DNA from: Chitinophaga ginsengisegetis
GTDB taxonomy: Bacteria > Bacteroidota > Bacteroidia > Chitinophagales > Chitinophagaceae
Length of the DNA stretch: 64,000 nt
Assembly (NCBI RefSeq): GCF_900168065.1
Contig: NZ_FUZZ01000005.1
Coordinates: 1-64,000, forward strand
Reading direction: 5' to 3'
Shown here: in pieces, positions 25,148-35,382 of the stretch
Layout of the letters: each line of letters starts with the position of its first letter
Position numbering within the stretch: the stretch's first letter is position 1
The notes under the pieces: model-generated
Told to the model about the DNA's origin: nothing
What the model saw: only the letters and a program-made list of their open reading frames with translations
Databases searched by the model: none
Program-made: the position numbers and the translations under genes

Positions 25148-26755
25148 ATGAAACCAAGCAACATAAAATTATCTCCCGTTAGAAAAATAACAACACTCTT
25201 CCTGCTGTGCATCTTTGCCGGCAGCACATTCACTGCCTGCAACAAATTCCTGGACACAAAGCCGGAAGATTTTGTAACACCGGAAAATTATTATAATACA
25301 GAAGCCGATCTGGACAGGGCTCTGAATGGCGTGTACAACAGGCTGATAGATAACTTCGGAAGAATGTATTCCCGGGGACTGTACAGCTTCCTGTCCATGA
25401 GCGATGAATTCTTCTACAAGAATATTACCGTGAATAATTTAAAGGTGATGGATTTCGACGCCGGTCAGCTCGATGTAGGCAAACTCTGGGAAGTGGCGTA
25501 CCAGGGCATCGACCGCGCCAACCTGTTACTCGAAAATGTGGACAAGCCAAAGATGGATGAAAAAAAGAGAGGCGCTATTAAAGGCCAGGCGCTTTTTTTA
25601 AGGGCATACTATTATTTTATCCTGGTAGATAACTACGGTGGCGTGCCATTGAAATTATCTTCCACCAAATCGCCCGTAGAACCAGCGCTGCCCCGGTCTT
25701 CTGTGGCAGAGGTGTATGCTTCCATCCTCAACGATATGAAAGCGGCCGAACCGCTGGTAAACGATATCAGTACCTACACCAACAATGAAAGGGTGACCAC
25801 CACCGCCGTGCAGGCCATCCTGGCAAAGGTATACCTCACCATGGCCGGCGAGCCACTGAAAGATGTATCAAAATATGCGGATGCATTAACCTATGTCAAC
25901 AAAGTAATCGCCTCCGGTAAACATTCCCTGAACCCGGATTACAGCGCTATCTTCATCAATCACTCTAAAGATATTAACGAGTCGAAAGAATGCCTGTGGG
26001 AAATAGGCATGTATGGCAATCAGCAGGGATCTACGCAGCTCGCAGGCGGAGTAGGTATTGAAAATGGTGTGGAATCGCCGGACGACAACGTGGGTTATTC
26101 AAATGGCCCGGTACATCCTTCTGCAAGGTTATTCAACCTGTTTGCGGCGGAAGATAAGCGAAGGGATTGGAACATAGCGCCGTACAAGTATTCCATTGTG
26201 AATGGCGTTGTTACCAAAGTGGCGTATACTCCCGCGCAGATTTATGAACGTACTGCCGGCAAATGGCGTCGTGAGTATGAAACGCAGGTGCCCAAAAACA
26301 GGTCCTATAATTCTACCAACTTCCCCGTGATCCGGTATGCAGATGTACTGCTGATGAAAGCTGAAGCAGAAAATGCGGTGAACGGACCGGTAGCAGAAGC
26401 TTACGAAGCTATTAACATGGTAAGAAGAAGGGGCTATGGCAAACCACCGGCCACACCGGATGCCACCGTTGACCTGCCGGCAGGTTTGGGGAAAGATGAA
26501 TTCCTCGAAGCCGTGCAGGACGAACGGGCCAGGGAGCTGAGCTTTGAAGGGGCACGTAAGCACGACCTGATCCGCTGGGGATTATACCTGTCCAAGATGC
26601 AGTCGCTGGCTGCTGAAGTAGCCGCATCTGCGCCATCTGCATGGAAATATTCAGGTAATGCCGCAAAGAATACAACGGCCAGGAACGTACTGTTTCCTAT
26701 TCCTACTACAGAAACAACCATTAATCACCTGGCAGAACAGAACAAGGGTTGGTAA
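25148..26755 (+). CDS. SusD/RagB-family surface lipoprotein of the LacI-controlled locus
   Basis: The 535-residue lipoprotein has a signal peptide with lipobox FTAC (Cys31, AGSTFTACNKFLDTKPED). Family features are the N-terminal FLDTKPEDFVTPENYYNTEADLDRALNGVYN, the central GQALFLRAYYYFILVDNYGGVPL (about 155-178) and the C-terminal QDERARELSFEGARKHDLIRWG near 455-477. It binds the glycan or oligosaccharide at the surface and forms the lid of the SusC barrel encoded just upstream. The next gene is a further surface lipoprotein. Confidence 0.95.
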   Translation: MKPSNIKLSPVRKITTLFLLCIFAGSTFTACNKFLDTKPEDFVTPENYYNTEADLDRALNGVYNRLIDNFGRMYSRGLYSFLSMSDEFFYKNITVNNLKVMDFDAGQLDVGKLWEVAYQGIDRANLLLENVDKPKMDEKKRGAIKGQALFLRAYYYFILVDNYGGVPLKLSSTKSPVEPALPRSSVAEVYASILNDMKAAEPLVNDISTYTNNERVTTTAVQAILAKVYLTMAGEPLKDVSKYADALTYVNKVIASGKHSLNPDYSAIFINHSKDINESKECLWEIGMYGNQQGSTQLAGGVGIENGVESPDDNVGYSNGPVHPSARLFNLFAAEDKRRDWNIAPYKYSIVNGVVTKVAYTPAQIYERTAGKWRREYETQVPKNRSYNSTNFPVIRYADVLLMKAEAENAVNGPVAEAYEAINMVRRRGYGKPPATPDATVDLPAGLGKDEFLEAVQDERARELSFEGARKHDLIRWGLYLSKMQSLAAEVAASAPSAWKYSGNAAKNTTARNVLFPIPTTETTINHLAEQNKGW

Positions 26756-26778
26756 CGCCGCGCTAAAAAGTAATTAAT

Positions 26779-27669
26779 ATGCGAAATTCAATATACCTGT
26801 TGATCATTGTTATTATATTTATCTCCTGCGCAAAGGAGAAAGTAACAACACCGTCGCTGGAAGTAACTACCTCCTCACTTACGTATAAAGCAGGAGATAC
26901 CGTTACCTTTAACTTTACCGGCAACCCGGACAATATCACCTTTTATTCCGGTGAACCCGGCCACAACTACGAATTCAGGGACCGCACCACTGCAGAAAAT
27001 GATCTGCAGATAAATTTCAAATCACTGGTGCAGTTTGGACTGGTCTACAAAAATCTGCAACTGCTGGTGTCTAACAACTATTCCGGTGCAGCAGATACCA
27101 CCAGTGTAAGGGCCGCCACCTGGACGGATATTTCGGACCGCGCTGTATTTTCCACCGGGCAGGACAATACACCGTCAGGTACCATCAGCCTGAAAGAATT
27201 TGCGGACCCGAAAAATACTGCCGCCCGCATTTACGTTGCTTTTAAATATACAGACTATAAAAAAACACAGGGACAAAACCGCTGGGTGATCCGGACTTTT
27301 GAAGCCAATAATATTTCAGCAGATGGCGTAGTATCGCCGCTAGCCGTATTGTCAAGCGGGGGCTGGAAAGCATTCGACTTTAAAAACCCCGCATCCGTGT
27401 GGTCGGTTACCACCGCGCAGCTGTTGATGTTTGGCGGTAATAAAGATGCAGATGATAATGAAGACTGGGTGATCACCAAAGGGTTTGATCCCTTCTATAT
27501 TAAGCCGGATGCAGGGGTGGCGCTGAAAAATATCAGCACTGTGCTGCCTTCGTATAAATACGTTTACGCCAAACCGGGTACTTATAAAGTAATATTTGAT
27601 GTATCTGCGGTACGTTACAATGGTGAAAAGAGAACAACAAAAGAACTTACATTAACTATCACCCCGTAG
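26779..27669 (+). CDS. DUF5017-like surface lipoprotein, probable accessory glycan binder
   Basis: The 296-residue lipoprotein has lipobox FISC (Cys17, IIFISCAKEKV). An N-terminal beta-sandwich at about 22-105 (SLEVTTSSLTYKAGDTVTFNFTGNPDNITFYSGEPGHNYEF) of the DUF5017 kind is followed by a galactose-binding-like part with WVIRTFEANNISADG and a C-terminal PKD-like strand set (YAKPGTYKVIFDVSAV). Proteins of this type follow SusD genes and are taken as surface glycan-binding proteins comparable to SusE/F. It sits 24 bp after SusD and 31 bp before the transporter. The ligand is unknown. Confidence 0.8.
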   Translation: MRNSIYLLIIVIIFISCAKEKVTTPSLEVTTSSLTYKAGDTVTFNFTGNPDNITFYSGEPGHNYEFRDRTTAENDLQINFKSLVQFGLVYKNLQLLVSNNYSGAADTTSVRAATWTDISDRAVFSTGQDNTPSGTISLKEFADPKNTAARIYVAFKYTDYKKTQGQNRWVIRTFEANNISADGVVSPLAVLSSGGWKAFDFKNPASVWSVTTAQLLMFGGNKDADDNEDWVITKGFDPFYIKPDAGVALKNISTVLPSYKYVYAKPGTYKVIFDVSAVRYNGEKRTTKELTLTITP

Positions 27670-27700
27670 CTGAAAAGAACGGGTTAAACGGAAACATTTG

Positions 27701-29419
27701 ATGAACACTGTAATCGATACGTCAGTCATTATTGTATTTTCCTTATTTATTATGCTGGTGGGTTTCTCCTTTTCAAGGACAGGGAGAAACCTCAAGTCAT
27801 TCTTTGCCGCAGGTGAATCAGTACCCTGGTTCATCGGGGGGCTCTCACTTTTCATGAGCTTCTTTTCCGCAGGCACTTTCGTGGCATGGGGTTCCATCGC
27901 TTATAAATACGGATGGGTAGCCATCACCATACAATGGACCATGTGTATCGGCGGACTTGTAACAGGACTGTACCTCGCTCCCCGGTGGAAGGCCACCGGC
28001 AACCTCACTGCGGCAGAATTTATCAGGGAGCGTTTGGGTGTAGATGTGCAGAAGATCTATATCTACATTTTCATGGTGGTGTCGTTACTGATCAAAGGTT
28101 CTGTGCTGTATTCTGTGGCCAGGCTGGTAAGCGCTTCGCTCGGACTGCCACTGATGCCGTCTACCGTGGTGCTGGGCCTGTTTATGATTGCGTATACCGC
28201 CGTTGGCGGGCTCTGGGCGGTAATGGTAACGGATATTTTGCAGTTCGTGATCCTCACGGCGGCCATACTTATTATTATCCCCCTGGCTTTTGATGCCGCC
28301 GGTGGTGTGCAGCATTTCCTGCATTTCTCACCTGAAGGTTTTTTCAGCGTGGTGAACGGCGAATATACCTGGGGCTTTATCCTGGCTTTTGCATTGTACC
28401 ACGTGTTTTATATCGGCGGCAACTGGACGTTTGTACAGCGTTATACCAGCGTGGATGTACCCCGGTCCGCATCAAAAGTAGCTTATCTTTTTGCGGGGTT
28501 GTATATTATCAGTCCCGTACTCTGGATGCTGCCGCCTATGTTGTATAAAAGTATCAATCCGGGTTTGCAGGGACTTGAAACAGAAAACGCTTACCTGATG
28601 ATGTGCCAGCACGTGTTGCCGGCCGGCCTCATGGGACTCATTCTTACGGGCATGTATTTTTCCACGTCTGCATCAGCGAACACCGCGTTGAATGTGGTGT
28701 CGGCTGTTTTTACAAATGATATCTACAAAGGTTCTATCAACCCAAAAGCGTCTGACAAAAAACTGATGAGCATCGCCCGGATCTCTTCCTGGTTCTTTGG
28801 ATTGGGAATGATAGGCATCGCTTTAATTGTGCCTTATATAGGTGGTATCGTTGAATTTACGCTGAGCATAGGCGCCGTTACCGGTGGGCCGTTGCTGGCG
28901 CCGCCTATATGGGCGCTGTTTTCAAAACGGCTAACGGGGAAGGCTACACTATACATTACCGGCATCAGCCTGGCTACTAATCTTGTATTGAAAATTATCC
29001 TTCCGTTGGTATATGGCACCGGTTTAAGTCGTGCTAACGAAATGCTGCTGGGTGTAGGCTTACCTTTTATAATGCTGGCGCTGTACGAAGTATACGCTTA
29101 TTATAAAGGACTCACCAGCGATGAATATACGCAGCTCAAAGCGTTGAGAATACAGCGTAAGGAAACTGTACGGGAAATAGATGAAAAAGAAGAACTGGAG
29201 ATAAGAAAGCAAAACAAATTCGGCCTGAAAGTAATCGCTTTTTCCCTTTCGTTTATTGCTTTGCTGTTATTCGGACTGTGTTTCTTTTCCGGAAAAAGTG
29301 CCACACTGGTAGCTGGTATTGCCACGGTGATCCTGTTAACAGCTGCCATTCCGCTCCGGGCGTCCCGGAAGGTGAAAGTTGACCCGGTAACATCACCGGC
29401 AGCGCATTTAGTAAATTAA
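27701..29419 (+). CDS. Sodium:solute symporter (SSS family)
   Basis: The 572-residue inner-membrane protein has about 13 hydrophobic helices. The pattern GRNLKSFFAAGESVPWFIGGLSLFMSFFSAGTFVAWGSIAYKYG in the first two helices and AVGGLWAVMVTDILQFVIL near helix 5 are typical of sodium/solute symporters. In glycan loci these take up a monosaccharide, uronate or sialic acid with sodium. The ATG at 27701 is used; the codon before it is TTG. It is placed between the surface-binding genes and the enzyme genes, and the next gene starts four bases after its stop, so it belongs to the same transcript. The substrate cannot be told. Confidence 0.92.
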   Translation: MNTVIDTSVIIVFSLFIMLVGFSFSRTGRNLKSFFAAGESVPWFIGGLSLFMSFFSAGTFVAWGSIAYKYGWVAITIQWTMCIGGLVTGLYLAPRWKATGNLTAAEFIRERLGVDVQKIYIYIFMVVSLLIKGSVLYSVARLVSASLGLPLMPSTVVLGLFMIAYTAVGGLWAVMVTDILQFVILTAAILIIIPLAFDAAGGVQHFLHFSPEGFFSVVNGEYTWGFILAFALYHVFYIGGNWTFVQRYTSVDVPRSASKVAYLFAGLYIISPVLWMLPPMLYKSINPGLQGLETENAYLMMCQHVLPAGLMGLILTGMYFSTSASANTALNVVSAVFTNDIYKGSINPKASDKKLMSIARISSWFFGLGMIGIALIVPYIGGIVEFTLSIGAVTGGPLLAPPIWALFSKRLTGKATLYITGISLATNLVLKIILPLVYGTGLSRANEMLLGVGLPFIMLALYEVYAYYKGLTSDEYTQLKALRIQRKETVREIDEKEELEIRKQNKFGLKVIAFSLSFIALLLFGLCFFSGKSATLVAGIATVILLTAAIPLRASRKVKVDPVTSPAAHLVN

Positions 29420-29423
29420 AAAG

Positions 29424-32012
29424 ATGATCCTTTTGAGAAGAATATTATTTTATGCAGCCTGCGCGTGCTGTATGTCTGCGCAAGCGCAGCAACAAACTGC
29501 ACTTGCCAATAATGCACTGCATCTTTCCTGGATAAACAAAAACGGGCAATGGCATATAAAAAACGTTGGTGTACACGGGCAGCAGCTGCCTCACACCAGT
29601 GGTGAATACACGCTGCTGTATGCGAAGGACAAGCCCGGTAGCACACCCGTAGCATCATATGATAAAAAGAGCGGCTTCCTGGAGCCGCAGTACAGATACA
29701 TCGTTCCATTGTGGGATGCGGCATTGCAACCTGTTCCGATGAACACTGCGGGAGAGGCTATGTATTTTTATCCATCTTCTGTTAAAAAAAATAACAACGG
29801 GCTAACCTTTATTGCTGAAAATAATAAAGCCACTATCACTTCCTCCTGGCGCCTGGATGAAAAGTTCCGGACAGATATCCTGGTGGAAATATCCCTGCAG
29901 GCAAAGGAAGACGGCTACTATTCCCTGGCAACGCCCACGCTGGCTACTGTTCCGGAAAATGAACTGGCCTGGGCAGGCATACCTGGATACTTTCAAAGCA
30001 ATGCCGTTGAAAAAGATTTTATAAAAGCATACGCTTACATGCAGGGCATCCCCGATAAACCGGTGATTGTCCGTGAAAGAACCGCGGCTACTTTGTCGCC
30101 TTTCATACAAACCAAAAACAACCTCACGCTGGCGGTAGTACCTGCGCCTGGAACAGGAAGAGATCCCTGGGAGGATGATACGAAAACGCAGGGCGACTGG
30201 CTGCTGGGGCTTTCCCTGATGAACAGGAAGGCATCGCTCACGCCTACACTTTATCACCCGGTGTTGGGTGAAAAAGGTTCTCTTCTGAAGAAAGGGGATA
30301 AGGTAACTTTTTCTTTCAGGTACACGCTTCAACAGGCCGGCTGGTACACGGTGTTCAAACATGCCGTGAATGATATCTACCATTTCAATGATTTCCTCGC
30401 CCTGAAAAAGACGCGGCAGTCACTCACCAGCCGCATATTGTCCATGCATAAATATGTAGTGGATAATAAAACATCACTGTGGAATATCGAAAATTATAAA
30501 GGCATCGATATCGGCGCACAAGCCTACCTGGGCGGTGTGTATGGCTCTGAAAAAGATGCTATGAAGAATTCCGACTATGGCGCGATGTGGATGCTGGCTA
30601 CTATTACGGGCGACAGCGTATTGCAGCAAACACGCCTGCCTTATGCCCGCAATTTTAAACTGCAGCAGCAGGATAACAGCCCCGGTTTTTTCCACGGCGC
30701 CGCAGCAGGACAATATTATCTTACAAAAAGTAAAAGATTTACAGAAGAGTGGGGGCCGTATGTAGAACCCATTGGGGTTAGCTATTACATGATGATGGAC
30801 ATAGGGAATGTTCTGCTGTTCAATCCCGGCGACACGGTATTAAAAAAGGAGCTGCAATCCGCTGCCGACAGGCTGCTCGCCTGGATGCAGCCGGAAGGGA
30901 AATGGGCCGTAGCCTACGACCACGCTTCACAAAAGGAAATGTTTACAGAAGTGGAAGACCTGCGTCCTACTTTTTACGGACTGGTGATAGCCTGGAAAAT
31001 ATTGAAAGACAAAAAATACCTCGATGCCGCTAAGCGTGCAGCCGATTGGTACATTCAGCATGCTACCGCAAAAGGACGCTTTCTCGGTGTTTGCGGTGAC
31101 GCCCGTTTTGCGCCGGATTTTGCCACTGGTCAAAGCGCGCAGGCACTGCTGGACCTTTACGACATCACAAAAGAACGCAGGTATTTGCAGGCAGCTGTGA
31201 GCACCGCGCAATTGTATACTACTTCTATTTACACTCACCCTGTTCCTTCCGCCAAAAGTAAAAAGGTGAATGGTATACAACGGCAGGACTGGGAGATAAG
31301 CCAGGCCGGACTGAGCTTCGAGCATGGTGGTATCCTCGGTTCTGCCAACCATCGCGGCCCTATTCTGCTGGCCAGTCACGCCGGCATGTTTGTGCGCATG
31401 TTCGCCCTCACCGGCGATTCCCTGTTCCTGAACATGGCCAGGGCCGGTGCTTTGGGCAGAGATGCGTTTGTAGACAGTGCCACCAGTGTAGCCTCTTACT
31501 ATTGGGATGTGATGAATAAAGGGGCAGGTCCTTACCCGCATCACGCCTGGTGGCAGGTGGGCTGGATCACCGATTACCTGCTGGCAGAAATGGAGATGCG
31601 GTCGGCCGGGAAAATTCAATTCCCGAGAGGATTTATCACACCAAAAGTGGGGCCGCATCAAACCTATGGTTTCGCCGCCGGAAAGGTGTATGGTACTAGT
31701 GCGGATTTGTTGTTGAAAGATGGATTGCTGAAAACGGATAACCCTTACCTCGATTACTATTGTGCCATCAATACGCAACAGGGGAAGCTGTTCCTGCTTT
31801 TGCTGAACAGCGATGATGATCCGCTGAAGTGCACGTTGGATATTGATTATACCAAACTATTGCCTGGTAAAACCATCAAACCTGTTAGCTGCTACCGGAT
31901 CAGCAAAAACGGAAGTAAAAAGACGATTGATGTTACGCAATCATTCCGGGAAGATATAACGCCTTATGGCCTGAGTGTAATAGAAATAGATTATGAACTA
32001 TCCGCTAAGTAA
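29424..32012 (+). CDS. Large secreted protein, paralogue A of an unnamed family (probable (alpha/alpha)6 enzyme)
   Basis: The 862-residue protein has a signal peptide to about residue 21 (ACACCMSAQAQ). I recognise no named family. An N-terminal beta-rich part at about 25-310 is followed by paired helices with six-hairpin-type signatures (LVIAWKILKDKKYLDAAKRA; LLDLYDITKERRYLQAA), then a conserved block from about 622 (GLSFEHGG, HRGPILLASHAGMFVRMF, HHAWWQVGWITDYLLAEMEMRSAGKIQFP) and a C-terminal beta region. The same block order is found in the genes at 31993 and 38816. A glycoside hydrolase or lyase role is inferred from fold hints and context. It overlaps the next gene by 20 bp. Confidence 0.7.
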   Translation: MILLRRILFYAACACCMSAQAQQQTALANNALHLSWINKNGQWHIKNVGVHGQQLPHTSGEYTLLYAKDKPGSTPVASYDKKSGFLEPQYRYIVPLWDAALQPVPMNTAGEAMYFYPSSVKKNNNGLTFIAENNKATITSSWRLDEKFRTDILVEISLQAKEDGYYSLATPTLATVPENELAWAGIPGYFQSNAVEKDFIKAYAYMQGIPDKPVIVRERTAATLSPFIQTKNNLTLAVVPAPGTGRDPWEDDTKTQGDWLLGLSLMNRKASLTPTLYHPVLGEKGSLLKKGDKVTFSFRYTLQQAGWYTVFKHAVNDIYHFNDFLALKKTRQSLTSRILSMHKYVVDNKTSLWNIENYKGIDIGAQAYLGGVYGSEKDAMKNSDYGAMWMLATITGDSVLQQTRLPYARNFKLQQQDNSPGFFHGAAAGQYYLTKSKRFTEEWGPYVEPIGVSYYMMMDIGNVLLFNPGDTVLKKELQSAADRLLAWMQPEGKWAVAYDHASQKEMFTEVEDLRPTFYGLVIAWKILKDKKYLDAAKRAADWYIQHATAKGRFLGVCGDARFAPDFATGQSAQALLDLYDITKERRYLQAAVSTAQLYTTSIYTHPVPSAKSKKVNGIQRQDWEISQAGLSFEHGGILGSANHRGPILLASHAGMFVRMFALTGDSLFLNMARAGALGRDAFVDSATSVASYYWDVMNKGAGPYPHHAWWQVGWITDYLLAEMEMRSAGKIQFPRGFITPKVGPHQTYGFAAGKVYGTSADLLLKDGLLKTDNPYLDYYCAINTQQGKLFLLLLNSDDDPLKCTLDIDYTKLLPGKTIKPVSCYRISKNGSKKTIDVTQSFREDITPYGLSVIEIDYELSAK

Positions 32013-35000
32013 ATATTTATTCCTGGCTGTAATAGGCTGCCTGTGCAGCGTATCAGCGGTACAGGCGCAAACCGGCTACCTGGTGGAAGCGGAAGATTTC
32101 CAGTTCAAAGGCGGTTGGCAGGTAGAAAAGGTACCGGGAGAACAAGTGTCTGGTAACACCATCCTCCGCGTTTTTTCCGGTAAGGTAAAAGCGGCAGATG
32201 CGCTTACCGTGATCAATAGTAAAACTGCCGGTACATATACCGTTTGGGTACACACTCCGGACTATCCCGCAAATAAGCCCGGCACCCGTTTGTTCCAGGT
32301 AGCTATCAATGAGCAACCGCTGGAAAAGGAATCGGGGCAGCATGGCAAAGAAGGCTATTATTGGGAGAAAGCCGGTACCACTACACTTGATGCCGGTGAA
32401 AATGTGATCGCACTACAGGATACGAAGGGTAATTTTGGAAGATGTGATGCCGTTTTACTGGCTACTGCCGGCTTTGATCCGAACACGGAGCCGCTGGCTT
32501 CACTACAGCTTTTTAAAACAACGCCACTAACGGTGAAGTATATACCCCCCGCGCAGGCTACAGCCGCTGTGAAAAGTATATCAACGCAGGGGGCCGTTAT
32601 CGCGGGTATTAGCAATAGTAAACTCCGGCTTCAATTCCTGAAAACATCCGGTCAGCAGATAGTTGCCGGTAACAGTATCCGGAAAGGCAACGAGTGGATT
32701 GATGGTGAGGGGAGTAAAATATTCCTGCTCACCGCCAATGATCCGCAAATCAGCTTTGGCAGTTTTTTCCCTTCGTGGAACGGGTCCGCCGCCTCCGGCA
32801 GCTTTCAGAGCCGTGGCAAAACGTTCAGGGTACTGGCCCCGGAAAGTCTTACCAACCCTTTCCTCGCAGGGGCGTTGCAGGAATGCCTGCCTACTGCTGT
32901 GAAGCAGGTATCTGAGAAAGAACTGGAAGTTACCTATCAAACTGCCGGCGGACAAACACTGAAAGGCACCTGGCAACTAACGCCAGGCGCCCATCACTTG
33001 CTTTTAACGTTAACGTATATACCAAAACAGGCAGGATATTACAGCCTGGCTGTAACCGCTTTTGAAGGAGTAAGAAAAGAAGATGTAACCGCCATCCAGC
33101 TGCCTCCCATGTTCCAATACCAGCGCATCCCGGATAACCCGGTAATGCTGCCTTCCGCCATGATGCCGCAACCGCTGGCAATAATGGAAACGAAGCAGGG
33201 GATCGCTACTTTCATTTCCGGAACACCGGCAGATTTTCCATTGGATTGGGGAGAAGCCAATACTTCCCCGATGGGCTTTGCTATTAAGAATAAAGAAAAC
33301 AGCGTACAGCCGGTAGCGTTATCGCCGGTACTGGGCCTGGACGATTCCAGGTGCGCAGCCGGGCAATCCATCACTCGCGAATTTGCACTGGGGGCATTAC
33401 CATCGGGCTGGAATGATGCACTGGCGTATATCTCAGACAGTATCTATAAAGTAAAGGATTACCGCACGCAGAGACGGGTTTCTCTCACAGAAACCGTTTT
33501 CAATATTACAGACCTGATCCGGAACGATACCGCCGCCGGCTGGGCGCCGGAGCTGAAAGGCTTTTATGATATTGAGGCAGATCCGAAAGTGACGCCTACC
33601 GTTGTACAGGCTGCGCCACTGGCAGTAGTTTCAGCTGCAGTGCTGGAAAAGGACGAAGCGTTTTATATCAGCAGGGCATTGCCTACCATTGAGTATACGC
33701 TGTCGCGCAGCGGGTTCCGCTGGTCCAGAGGTGTTGCGGGAACACCGTTTAATAAAGACAAGCAGTCGCTGGTGCTGAGTCCTTATAACTCACAATTCAC
33801 CACGGCCTACTACGAAGGATTACACCAGTTGCTCGGCGAAGCCAATCCCTGGTTAAAGGAAATTGCGCTTCCCGGAAATAACATCAGGCCAGCAAAAGGC
33901 TACTCCGTGAACATCCCGGCGTGGACGCAGGAGCTGGCGGCTTACCGTTTCACCAAAGATAAAAGCTGGGTGGCCGCTGCAACAAAACATGCGAAAGCCT
34001 ATATTTCAACGGAAGTGTATGGCCCTAAAACCACGCCATTAAGTAAGCAGCCTTTTTATAATGCTTCCTTTTACGCCTACTGGTGGGACCTCACAGATCT
34101 CTACGACCTTACAAAAGATACTACGTTCCTGCATGCCGCAGAAACTTCCGCTTTTCAAACGCTGGCAGGAATAAGAGTATACCCGGAAGTAAAGGATCAG
34201 CTGCAAACCATTCATCCGGGCAATACCTACGATGGCAACACTACCTTATGGTGGAAAGGGGGAGAGAAATACCGCCTGGGATTTCCAAGAAAGAAGGGGG
34301 ATGCACCTGAGAAACAGGTGCCACAAAGTCTGGTTTCTCCTGTAGGACTCGGCTTTGAACAACCCTTTACATTGTTTGATCTGGGCAAGCTGGTACGGCC
34401 GGTATTCATGAGCAGCTGGGCGCCTCACCTGTTGCGTTTATTTTCTGAAGATAACAGGACGATATTTGAAACCTATGCCCGCAATGCGGTGATAGGCCGC
34501 TTTACGAATTATCCCGGCTACTACGCCACCGGCTTTACCGATATTACCATGCAGCCGGATTTTCCTTACAAAGGCCCGGATGTAAGCTCCGTTTATTATC
34601 ATCATATACCGCCGCATCTCGCATTTACGCTGGATTTCCTCATTACCGAAGCTATGCAGCGTTCCCACGGAAAAGTAAATTTTTCCTATGGCAAGCAGGA
34701 TGGCTTTGTGTGGTTTAACAACCGGGTATTTGGTGGCGGCAGCGGTAAAGTATTCGATGATGAAACGGTGCGCCTCTGGATGAAACGCGGGCTGGTGCAA
34801 ATAGAGAACCCCGCCGTGAATTATGTGACCGCTATTTCTGAAAACCGTTTCTGGTTACTGTTATTGAATGAGTCAACAGAAAAAGTATCTGCTGATATTC
34901 TTCTTGGAAAAGAAGTAGCTGTGCAGGATAACGTGGCTGCTGCGTATTATGCCACTGCTGCTGCCTCGCCGGCCAACGTTCACGTGAATAACCGGAAACT

Positions 35001-35382
35001 GCGTGTATCCGTTGACGGTAAAGGATTTTCCGCTATCTCTTTTCCATTGAAGATGAAGAACGATGTAAAAAGTATAACGCCGGTAAAGAACGGTATGCAG
35101 GTGCTGGACCTCGGCGCGGGCATCGGCAAATGCTATGCCTTCAGGATACGTTCGCCCTTCGCGTGGGATGCTATATATACCTACCTGGAATCGCCACCTG
35201 AAGCTGGTTTGCAGGCAACCTTCAGTTTGAATGGAGAAAACCGTGTTATCACCGCCTATCCTTATGAAAGCTCGTTTTATCCGGTGAACACAACCGCAGG
35301 AGTTGTGCTGAAAATAAAGGTAACTACCTCCGGCGGACAAGTGAAAGAAGGGACCATCACATTTGATAACAACTCTAAATGA
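31993..35382 (+). CDS. Large secreted protein, paralogue B, with N-terminal CBM-like domain
   Basis: The 1129-residue protein has a signal peptide to about residue 25 (CSVSAVQAQT). Residues 27-155 look like a CBM6/CBM35-type galactose-binding-like domain (GYLVEAEDFQFKGGW, GTYTVWVHTPDYP, LDAGENVIALQD). A beta-rich part follows, then paired helices (WDLTDLYDLTKDTTFLHAAETSA) and the block shared with its paralogues from about 780 (GLGFEQPF, SSWAPHLLRLFSED, AVIGRFTNYPGYYATGFTD, HHIPPHLAFTLDFLITEA, RSHGKVNFSYG). The extra binding domain makes it the longest of the three. It overlaps both neighbours (20 bp at the start, ATGA at the end), so translation is coupled. The catalytic residues are not known. 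Confidence 0.7.
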   Translation: MNYPLSKYLFLAVIGCLCSVSAVQAQTGYLVEAEDFQFKGGWQVEKVPGEQVSGNTILRVFSGKVKAADALTVINSKTAGTYTVWVHTPDYPANKPGTRLFQVAINEQPLEKESGQHGKEGYYWEKAGTTTLDAGENVIALQDTKGNFGRCDAVLLATAGFDPNTEPLASLQLFKTTPLTVKYIPPAQATAAVKSISTQGAVIAGISNSKLRLQFLKTSGQQIVAGNSIRKGNEWIDGEGSKIFLLTANDPQISFGSFFPSWNGSAASGSFQSRGKTFRVLAPESLTNPFLAGALQECLPTAVKQVSEKELEVTYQTAGGQTLKGTWQLTPGAHHLLLTLTYIPKQAGYYSLAVTAFEGVRKEDVTAIQLPPMFQYQRIPDNPVMLPSAMMPQPLAIMETKQGIATFISGTPADFPLDWGEANTSPMGFAIKNKENSVQPVALSPVLGLDDSRCAAGQSITREFALGALPSGWNDALAYISDSIYKVKDYRTQRRVSLTETVFNITDLIRNDTAAGWAPELKGFYDIEADPKVTPTVVQAAPLAVVSAAVLEKDEAFYISRALPTIEYTLSRSGFRWSRGVAGTPFNKDKQSLVLSPYNSQFTTAYYEGLHQLLGEANPWLKEIALPGNNIRPAKGYSVNIPAWTQELAAYRFTKDKSWVAAATKHAKAYISTEVYGPKTTPLSKQPFYNASFYAYWWDLTDLYDLTKDTTFLHAAETSAFQTLAGIRVYPEVKDQLQTIHPGNTYDGNTTLWWKGGEKYRLGFPRKKGDAPEKQVPQSLVSPVGLGFEQPFTLFDLGKLVRPVFMSSWAPHLLRLFSEDNRTIFETYARNAVIGRFTNYPGYYATGFTDITMQPDFPYKGPDVSSVYYHHIPPHLAFTLDFLITEAMQRSHGKVNFSYGKQDGFVWFNNRVFGGGSGKVFDDETVRLWMKRGLVQIENPAVNYVTAISENRFWLLLLNESTEKVSADILLGKEVAVQDNVAAAYYATAAASPANVHVNNRKLRVSVDGKGFSAISFPLKMKNDVKSITPVKNGMQVLDLGAGIGKCYAFRIRSPFAWDAIYTYLESPPEAGLQATFSLNGENRVITAYPYESSFYPVNTTAGVVLKIKVTTSGGQVKEGTITFDNNSK

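Noticed and set aside
30801..30816. GGGAATGTTC resembling a LacI half operator
   Set aside because: It lies inside the coding region of paralogue A, has no palindromic partner and no second site 19 bp away.
30927..31778. 283-codon frame on the minus strand in paralogue A
   Set aside because: It is antisense to a gene with a signal peptide and conserved paralogues and shows no motif of its own.
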